Of a stretch of DNA of 64,000 nt, positions 57,313-64,000 are shown one piece after another (position 1 is the stretch's first letter; every line of letters starts with the position of its first letter). Where the stretch lies: contig CM035359.1 of assembly GCA_020137815.1 (NCBI GenBank), forward strand, positions 674,243 to 738,242, written 5' to 3'. The notes below the pieces were generated by a model. The model did not search any database, was not told where the DNA came from, and saw nothing but the letters and a program-made list of their open reading frames with translations. Position numbers and translations under genes: made by a program. The DNA is from Hormiphora californensis. Taxonomy: Eukaryota; Ctenophora; Tentaculata; Cydippida; Pleurobrachiidae.

Positions 57313-60273
57313 CTAGTCAGCCCCAAAGGATTCCACGAACAGTCTTGTCTTGAGACGGGTCTTAAACGATTCCACAGTGGTCAACGACCTCAGATCAAGG
57401 GGGAGGGCATTCCAAAGGTCCGGTAGGAGAACTGACGGTCTCCTCTTCCTCAGTTTAGAACTGGCATTCACACTCGACAGTTTGGGGTACCGGAGCTTAA
57501 AGAGATCGGGCACAGTAGTCGCTCTGGTCCGGCGGGGTACATCCAGTACATTGTCCGCAGGTATTTGCTCACAGAGGTAGTCTGGAGCACTTCCATGTAT
57601 GATCTTGTAGGCCATAAGACATGATTTGAAGACAACACGTTGCTCAATAGGGAGAATGTGAGTCTCTCTCAGGTAGGGCAGGTAATCATCTTGATGACCA
57701 TGCAGTCCATAGATGAACCTAACACAGGAATTGAGCACCTTCTGAAGGCGGGCAATGAGCTTCTTTGGAAGACCTCCATAAAGGATATTACAATAATCCA
57801 GACGGGAGATAACAAGCTGCTTCACCAAGAGAACTTTGGTGGAGAAGTCCAGACAACGATTGACCTGCCATAAATTCTTCAACAGCATTCCACAATGTTT
57901 TCTCACACTGTTCACCTGACGCTCCAAAGTCAAGTTTTCATCCATGTAAATACCCAGAGTCTTGCCCGAAGTACCCTTGAAGTCAATAGGACCGATATCC
58001 ACATCCCCAAACCTAACCGACGGTTCAAAAGTAAGCTTATCGATAGCACTACTTTTACCCAGGATGAGAAGTTCCGTCTTCGACTCATTGCATTTCAACC
58101 AGTGCTTGACCATCCATGCCTTGAGGCGATCAAGACATTCCTCAACATTCCTCTTCGTTCCTTTCCATTGGTCTTCATCACAGGGAACCAGACTCACATA
58201 AATCTGTGAGTCATCTGCATATAGCTTAATTTTAAGCCCATATGCACGCACCAGATCCTGAAGTTCCTCCACATAGAGAAGAAACAAGACTGGACCAAGG
58301 AGGGATCCTTGGGGTACCCCACATATCAAATAAATCATCCTTGATAGTTCTCCTCGCACGTTCACTCTGAAGTTCCTCGATCCAAGATAACTGATAAACC
58401 ACTGAAGGGCTGCTCCTCTTACTCCAAACCTCCTACTCAGAACGTCCACAAGCTTAGAATGATCCACAGTGTCAAAGGCAGCCGACATATCCAAAAGAAG
58501 AAGGGCAACAACATTACCCTTGTCCATTTCCTGTAAAAGGTCATCAAACATTCCCATAAGTAGAGTCTCGCAACTATGGCCTACCCTGTACCCCGACTGG
58601 TGAGGGTTCAGTAAGTCATTCTCCTGAAGGAACTCGTTGAGCTGGTCAAGTACCACCTTCTCAAGAACTTTTGAGATAAATGGTAGGTTCGATACCGGGC
58701 GATAGTTAGATAGGCTGTCCCTATCCCCATTAGGGTTCTTAATGGTGGGAAAAACAAAGGCTTGCTGAAACGTCTCTGGAACAACAGCTTTGCGAAGAGA
58801 GGAGTTAATAACTCTTGTAAACAGAGGAGCAAAAACTTCGATACACTCTTTAATCATCCACGTTGGTATCAGGTCCAGATCACACGTCTTATCCGCCATA
58901 TCCTTCACTATCCTCTTAATCTCCTCACAAGAGACTTCCCTGAATTCCTCGAACGTACAATTCCTAACCGAGTCCTCAAGAGATTCCACATCCTCATAAG
59001 CATGCTCCTCTGCAGTAACAGAATTTCTGATTTTCTCAACTTTACCAGTAAAGAAGTCCGCAAAATCCTCAGCAAGTTTACGATCACATCCTGTTTCAGG
59101 TAGTACTACCTCACTTTTTCCCAGCAGTCGGTTGAGTTTCCTCTGTAGGCCATTGGAGTCCCCTTTAGATTCTTCGAGATCTGCTTTGACGTAGTTAATC
59201 CTCGCTTCCTTGTCAACTTTTCCAAACATCTTCTTCATAGCATTGTACTGCTTCTTCGTGATGGGGGTTTTATTACCCTCCCACGCCCTCTCAGCACACC
59301 GACGGAGTCTAAGTGCCTGTCTGACCTCCTCATTGTCTCTCCACGGGCGAAGCTTCTTAACTTTCTTTCTCCTCCTCAATGGGACAGTAGTATCCACTAA
59401 TTCCTCTAGTTCTCGCTCATAGATCTCAAAGTTCTCTTCAGGGGAGTCCTCCAGCATACGATCCTCAAGATTCAGTCCTCTAACGGCCTTAGTAAACAAA
59501 ACTGGGTCCACTGATTTGAAGTCTCTGTAGGTATTGACACGATTTCGGTCCTGAATGTTGCCATGCCTGGTTTCCAGGGAAACCTCACTCAAGACTAGGA
59601 AATGATCGGATTCAGTCCCATCAGGGTAAATCTCCAAGGATTTGACCTTTTCCTCCACTTCCTTCGGGCAAACCACTAGATCAAGTGTACCTCCACGATT
59701 GTGGGTAGGCTGCCTAGGAACAAGCTGAGAAAATTCCAGAGAGTCCAGGAGTTCAGCTAGCTTTCTGGTGTAGAAATTTTTCCCATCCTGCCACTGGAAA
59801 TTAAAATCACCCATGATCAGAGGAAGACCTGTTTTTGACACCAGTTCAGAGAGATAATCCGCGAATTCATCCAGGAACTTCGCCTCAGTAAACCGAGCTT
59901 TACCCGTATAGGGGGGTCTGTAAATGTTACATAACCGAGTGAGATCAGCACCGTCCCCAATTAAAACCTCCTGTATCTGAAAAGACACAAAATTCCGAAC
60001 AGGTGACAGCCTGACCTTCACTCCATCCCGGTAGAGAATACCAATTCCTCCTCCCGCTCTTTCCGCTCTTGGTGATGAAAAGATATTCCAGCCATAATCT
60101 CGTATCTCCTGAAGTTTAGCTGTATCCGTATTCTTTAGGTATGTTTCCTGAATTAGACATATATCACATTTCTTATCCTCAAGATGTGTAATGACCCCAG
60201 ACGTTTTGTTCTGAATGGAGTGTACATTTAATGTACCGATCCTCCACGTCTCTTTACTTTCAGATCTTCCCAC
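57313..60273 (-). CDS. LINE ORF2 protein: endonuclease and reverse transcriptase
   Basis: A 986-residue frame. Residues ~10-235 form an apurinic-type endonuclease: TLNVHS, the QETYL glutamate, IMGDFN and ESDHF are all present. RT follows at about 480-760: NYRPVSNLPFISKVLEK, LLLLDMSAAFDTVDH, GVPQGSLLGP and the YADD catalytic box. The C-terminal region is of the kind found after RT in CR1/L2/Jockey-type elements (LDYCNILYGGLP). No RNase H is seen. It cuts target DNA and reverse-transcribes its own RNA there. No stop or frameshift was found, unlike most old LINE copies. Confidence 0.9.
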   Translation of the reverse strand: MGRSESKETWRIGTLNVHSIQNKTSGVITHLEDKKCDICLIQETYLKNTDTAKLQEIRDYGWNIFSSPRAERAGGGIGILYRDGVKVRLSPVRNFVSFQIQEVLIGDGADLTRLCNIYRPPYTGKARFTEAKFLDEFADYLSELVSKTGLPLIMGDFNFQWQDGKNFYTRKLAELLDSLEFSQLVPRQPTHNRGGTLDLVVCPKEVEEKVKSLEIYPDGTESDHFLVLSEVSLETRHGNIQDRNRVNTYRDFKSVDPVLFTKAVRGLNLEDRMLEDSPEENFEIYERELEELVDTTVPLRRRKKVKKLRPWRDNEEVRQALRLRRCAERAWEGNKTPITKKQYNAMKKMFGKVDKEARINYVKADLEESKGDSNGLQRKLNRLLGKSEVVLPETGCDRKLAEDFADFFTGKVEKIRNSVTAEEHAYEDVESLEDSVRNCTFEEFREVSCEEIKRIVKDMADKTCDLDLIPTWMIKECIEVFAPLFTRVINSSLRKAVVPETFQQAFVFPTIKNPNGDRDSLSNYRPVSNLPFISKVLEKVVLDQLNEFLQENDLLNPHQSGYRVGHSCETLLMGMFDDLLQEMDKGNVVALLLLDMSAAFDTVDHSKLVDVLSRRFGVRGAALQWFISYLGSRNFRVNVRGELSRMIYLICGVPQGSLLGPVLFLLYVEELQDLVRAYGLKIKLYADDSQIYVSLVPCDEDQWKGTKRNVEECLDRLKAWMVKHWLKCNESKTELLILGKSSAIDKLTFEPSVRFGDVDIGPIDFKGTSGKTLGIYMDENLTLERQVNSVRKHCGMLLKNLWQVNRCLDFSTKVLLVKQLVISRLDYCNILYGGLPKKLIARLQKVLNSCVRFIYGLHGHQDDYLPYLRETHILPIEQRVVFKSCLMAYKIIHGSAPDYLCEQIPADNVLDVPRRTRATTVPDLFKLRYPKLSSVNASSKLRKRRPSVLLPDLWNALPLDLRSLTTVESFKTRLKTRLFVESFGAD

Positions 60274-61571
60274 GCCCTCGTCAGATAGGAGTTTTTTCGC
60301 TCCTTTGTGACTCCACTTGTGTTCTCCATGAGTCGTCCTCTAGCATTCACATAATGCGGACACAAGTTGCTTGATGCTGGGTGAGATTTCGCATATCTCT
60401 TATCCTCTTTGCTACCTCCAACATCACAGTTGACACACTTCATTCTACCAAGATCATTGTCCTTCTTCGCATTACACTGTCTGGTGTCATGGTCCCCTGA
60501 ACAGAATGCACAGGTGGGACTCTTATCTTTGTTAGGACAGTAAACGGATCCTGCAACATGTCCATATCGCTGACAATGGAAGCATTGTGTCACATAGAAT
60601 CTGTCCTTCACAATATGCTGTCGTAGTTTCAGGAAAATCCTGTCTCGGTTGTTGGCAATCATTGTCCGAATTTCGGGTGCAACCTTGATCACTGCATACT
60701 TCCCTGGGATATTGACGTGTACAACATTGATCGCCTGCCCTGCCTGATGTAGCCTCTTAATTCCCTCATTTTTGTCACTAAGGATGGCATCCATCAGCGC
60801 ATCCTTGTTCAATAGATCCTGGTCAAGATCAGAAATCATCAGTCGAGGGTCTCTCTTCTTCTGTTTCTCAACTACCGGAGTGACATCCAGAAAAGGTGAT
60901 AGAGCCTTCTCTGCCTCCTTCAGATCGTCATCAGTCTCAAAGAACAATTGAGTGTGCTTCCTATTCACGGAAGTATCAAGAACAGGAATGTTCTTCAACG
61001 CCTTCTCCACTTTCGATCTCACCACAGTGGTCCATTTCTCCTCACACATAGGGGTCGCTCCTTCATCACTTGTGTCTTTGATATTTACATACCGTTTGAC
61101 AGGGGTTGGTGGTGATGGTTTCTTAGCCAGGTGATCTATACTTCGACTGGTACCACTTCCATTCTCCTCTTGGCTAACTTTCAATATTTCACTCACTTTT
61201 GGGGCTACAAGTCCAGGGAGGCTATCAATCAGGTCTTGTTTCAGTTTCGAGAAACTGTCCTTCAGGTCATCACACGAGAACGAGACTCCAGACTCAGAAG
61301 ATAGGGTTGCACACCGAGATGTGTCAGGAAGCATGTTGTAGCACATAACAATCATTCTCCATAGGTGTTCTCTGGTAGGTCCATCCGGCGGGGTCATTCT
61401 TCCCTCTTCCAGGCACTTCACCACTGTACTGCCTTTACATCTGTCAGAGAAACTCGTGCCAAGTAACTCACCTTCATAATCTTTCTTCGTTCGTGTCATT
61501 CCATTTCCATACTGGGGTGCCACACCCGACATTCTATCCTGTAACAGTGACACGAGGGACCGCTCCACCAA
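60228..61571 (-). CDS. LINE ORF1 protein (zinc-knuckle nucleic-acid-binding)
   Basis: A 447-residue frame. The C-terminal third has zinc knuckles: CFHCQRYGHVAGSVYC (CX2CX4HX6C), CAFCSGDHDTRQC and a third CVNC...H...C. The central part has a pattern compatible with an RNA-binding fold. ORF1 proteins bind the element RNA and help form the transposition complex. It overlaps ORF2 by 46 nt in another frame, so ORF2 translation would need reinitiation or frameshifting. The start shown is the first Met of the frame. Confidence 0.8.
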   Translation of the reverse strand: MVERSLVSLLQDRMSGVAPQYGNGMTRTKKDYEGELLGTSFSDRCKGSTVVKCLEEGRMTPPDGPTREHLWRMIVMCYNMLPDTSRCATLSSESGVSFSCDDLKDSFSKLKQDLIDSLPGLVAPKVSEILKVSQEENGSGTSRSIDHLAKKPSPPTPVKRYVNIKDTSDEGATPMCEEKWTTVVRSKVEKALKNIPVLDTSVNRKHTQLFFETDDDLKEAEKALSPFLDVTPVVEKQKKRDPRLMISDLDQDLLNKDALMDAILSDKNEGIKRLHQAGQAINVVHVNIPGKYAVIKVAPEIRTMIANNRDRIFLKLRQHIVKDRFYVTQCFHCQRYGHVAGSVYCPNKDKSPTCAFCSGDHDTRQCNAKKDNDLGRMKCVNCDVGGSKEDKRYAKSHPASSNLCPHYVNARGRLMENTSGVTKERKNSYLTRAWEDLKVKRRGGSVH

Positions 61572-61750
61572 GATTTGGCTTCCCGGATTTGACTCAACGA
61601 GGTCTCCTAAGGCTTGCTCAATGTAGAGGGAGACAGGAACACCAGACTTGTCTTGTCTTTAAAAAAGAGATGGATTGAGCAGAGCTCTCAGAAGATTAAC
61701 GAGGAGTAATTGAACGGAACCTCAAATTAATTTGTTTAAAGTAGTGTTGA

Positions 61751-62388
61751 AAATTTTCTATAAATCAACAATCTGTTATTGGATTGATATGAAATCTTGG
61801 ATTTTAGTCGAAAATTGTCCCATAAACAACTTAAGCATGGTCCCGATTGACCATTTCAATCAGAAGTTTGTCAAAAATGCCAAAATCCAAAAAACAAGAA
61901 AATCAAGTTACGGTTCTCCTAGTTGGCAGATTTCAACAATTTGCCCAAATCTAACCATAAATCGGATATACACGAAAACTTGGTTCTTGGTAGAAAAATG
62001 ACCATTTTAACGATTGGCACTAGTTTCAAATTCCTATCTCAACGTTTTCAATGGTTTAAGGGCCAAAAACCTCCAAAAAATGGTAAAAAATCAACTTTTG
62101 ACCATTTTACAGTCATTTTAGAGATTCGACTTCAACGGCAATCGATTCTACGTGCAAAAATAGGTGGGGGTGACATATTTCGTGTGCTAAGTCATTATGG
62201 ATTTTTCGGGACCACGTTTAATATAGCCAATTTTGACCCAAATCAAATAAAAGTAAAAAAAAACGATTTTAGGGCATGGACTTTTTTTTCCCGCACCGTA
62301 GCGCCATTCTGTAGACCCTCAGCTACCACGTACAAGTGGTGGTTTCCCGTCGCATGCTAGGTCGTGTTAAAATTTCACCAGGCACGCC
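61751..62388 (-). repeat. Right terminal inverted repeat arm
   Basis: Reverse complement of the left arm. The short reading frames in both arms are mirror images and are not taken as genes. Confidence 0.85.
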
Positions 62389-63247
62389 TTACAGAGCCTT
62401 ACAGAGCAACTTACAAAAATACGGGTATGTTTGCTAAAAGTATCCAGGTGTGGTGCCACACGTATTTTGATTGGGTTTTTAGCACTCATGCTGTGCAGGT
62501 ATATTAACCCGGGCGGCTCTTCACACGTTTTTTGATAAAACTTACCCGAGTACTCTCGGCAAACATACCCGGGTACTTTGTGTAAGTTGGTCCCTAACTA
62601 CCTGACACCAAACGTCTGTATATGAGAGCCGGCAATTTGAAAAAGCAACAAATCAAAGATTGGATTGTAGACATGAGATGCAGTAGCTAGACCCCCCACC
62701 CGAATTAGATGCAGTAGCGAGGCTAGACCCCCCCACCCGAATTAGATGCAGTAGCGAGGCTAGACCCCCCCGCGCCGAGGCTAGAGATAAAGCTGAGAGA
62801 TGCACTGCTGATCCGGCAACTACAAACTGATGTAATTTGTACATTGAAACAGGTTCACTAGGAGCAATCTATCAAGTTGTTTAGTTGAAGAATTGGGCCC
62901 GGGGAAATGGTTCAAAATGGAGTGCCAATTCTCGTTCACCCTTTCTCTGGACATCCACGCGTGACAAAAGAATTATATCTCTCCATAATGAGGATAGAGA
63001 TAACGATAATAGTAAAGAGAACTAAGAGTACAAATAATTCTTTTCTCAGTCTCCCCGATTCTTCATCACTTTCCGTCTTTCCTTTACTCAATCTTAGGTT
63101 TCAAAACGATTCGCCCCATTTTTTAAATCAACTTCCCCGGGTATGTCAATTCTAAGGAAATTCATCAAACCAACGAATCATGTACTACAGCGTCTCCCAG
63201 GTCCTTCATACAGTATTCCTGTATTGACCTTCTTAACAGGGAAACGT
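62389..63247. other. Resumed spacer of unit 3
   Basis: No gene found. Contains a ~35-bp repeat (GATGCAGTAGCGAGGCTAGA) near 62677-62770. Matches unit 2 at about 53850-54850. Confidence 0.6.
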
Positions 63248-63630
63248 CTCTAAATCCTCATGACTCTGTGATTCAGGGTTCTTAAGTCACCGTACAATTC
63301 GTCTCTAAATCCTCATGACTCTGTGATTCAGGGTTCTTAAGTCACCGTACAATTCGTCTCTAAATCCTCATGACTCTGTGATTCAGGGTTCTTAAGTCAC
63401 CGTACAATTCGTCTCTAAATCCTCATGACTCTGTGATTCAGGGTTCTTAAGTCACCGTACAATTCGTCTCTAAATCCTCATGACTCTGTGATTCAGGGTT
63501 CTTAAGTCACCGTACAATTCGTCTCTAAATCCTCATGAGTCTGTGATTCAGGGTTCTTAAGTCACCGTACAATTCGTCTCTAAATCCTCATGACTCTGTG
63601 ATTCAGGGTTCTTAAGTCACCGTACAATAG
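63248..63630. repeat. 55-bp satellite-like array, seven copies
   Basis: Near-identical units starting CTCTAAATCCTCATGACTCT and containing GTGATTCAGGGTTCTTAAGT. Related but degraded units occur in unit 1 (49690-50000); unit 2 has almost none, showing copy-number change between units. Confidence 0.9.
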
Positions 63631-64000
63631 GGTGTTGGATTTTAAAATCAATTTTTTGTAACTCATCTTACTAGATGGAATTTTTAACGCTGATTCCGAA
63701 TCTGTCAAAATTTTTGATCTACGAGCATGTCTTCAGGTGTAACCGTGCTCCTAAATGAACTTGACTGTGCGCTGCGTTCCACTGCTGACACTATGATAGA
63801 CTATCACGTGATCATGTCACGTGCTCTCTCCCCCAACCCAATTAGTTGCGCTCGCGATCTTACACACGAGCGCGTCACTCAGAGAGAAATGTAATGGTTA
63901 AACCCTGAGAGAGGGAGAGAGATTGGAAATATTATATTGGAATTCTGAAAAGATATACAGACACTGGTTCCAACTTCCATTGATCCAAATGCAAGAGCAG
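63631..64000. other. Right-edge sequence without recognised gene
   Basis: Contains TATCACGTGATCATGTCACG (double E-box) near 63803 and ACACACGAGCGCGTCACTC. No coding exon recognised; the missing FAM135-like and GPCR exons are not here. Confidence 0.4.

Larger units (their letters stand above)
56785..61740 (-). mobile_element. Non-LTR retrotransposon (LINE), CR1/L2-like, apparently full length
   Basis: It has a 5' region, two overlapping long reading frames, a ~510-bp 3' region and a short (ATT)n tail at 56785-56803 on the minus strand. Both reading frames are open from end to end, so it could be recently active. Clade placement rests on RT motifs read by eye. Confidence 0.85.
56092..62388. 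mobile_element. Composite insertion: LINE framed by ~640-bp terminal inverted repeats
   Basis: The left arm (56092-56728) and right arm (61751-62388) are near-identical inverted repeats starting GGCGTGCCTGGTGAAATTTT. Between them lies a LINE in minus orientation. No target duplication is visible; relative to units 1-2 about 60-260 bp of host sequence is missing at the site. Either a LINE landed in the loop of a foldback element, or the whole moves as one unit. Confidence 0.8.
55084..63250. repeat. Segmental duplication unit 3, interrupted by a 6.3-kb insertion
   Basis: It starts with a degraded FAM135-like exon 16 end, then a decayed 12-bp minisatellite. It continues at a point matching unit 2 position ~53455, so the GPCR exons are deleted. 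After the insertion at 56092-62388 the spacer resumes at a point matching ~53850. Confidence 0.65.

Noticed and set aside
57350-61134. Plus-strand reading frames opposite the LINE
   Set aside because: Shadows of the LINE ORFs, without recognisable domains.

Overview
This is a window of animal nuclear DNA. The genes are split into many short exons with GT..AG introns. The proteins are metazoan: two multi-Ig-domain surface proteins, a FAM135-family protein, and the C-terminal half of an LGR/relaxin-receptor-like GPCR. Non-coding DNA is packed with microsatellites, minisatellites, foldback elements and retroelements (a LINE and a Penelope-like element). I cannot name the species. The mix suggests an invertebrate, possibly an early-branching marine one such as a cnidarian or sponge, but that is inference only.

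Layout. (1) About 1-5,658, minus strand: gene A, an Ig-superfamily type I membrane protein with a signal peptide, five Ig-like domains, one membrane segment and a cytoplasmic tail that runs off the left edge. (2) About 5,837-25,847, minus strand: gene B, a second head-to-tail Ig-superfamily gene with at least ten Ig-like domains over 29 recognised exons. Its 5' end (signal peptide) was not found. (3) About 25,900-28,144: gene-poor spacer with a MITE and CpG-rich sequence between gene B and the divergent next gene. (4) 28,145-43,322, plus strand: a FAM135-like gene of 16 recognised exons. It stops inside the C-terminal lipase-like (DUF676) domain, before the expected catalytic serine. Its introns hold a pair of related mobile elements, a Penelope-like fragment and a foldback element with telomere-like repeats. 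(5) 43,300-64,000: imperfect tandem segmental duplications. Each full unit carries a 12-bp-unit minisatellite and the last two exons of the GPCR. Unit 3 has lost the GPCR exons and carries a 6.3-kb insertion: an apparently intact LINE framed by ~640-bp inverted repeats. The stretch about 45,310-51,110 looks like poorly polished sequence.

The most unusual signal is a recurrent association of tandem repeats with exon-intron junctions. At about 18 splice sites in three genes, a short piece spanning the splice site (exon edge plus intron edge) is repeated two to more than six times. In most cases the reading frame shows that the copy touching the exon body is the functional one; the others are potential decoy sites. 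Two related mobile elements also begin only 14-16 bp inside introns of the FAM135 gene. Exon coordinates below were read by eye from splice motifs, phase continuity and protein sense. No transcript evidence was available.
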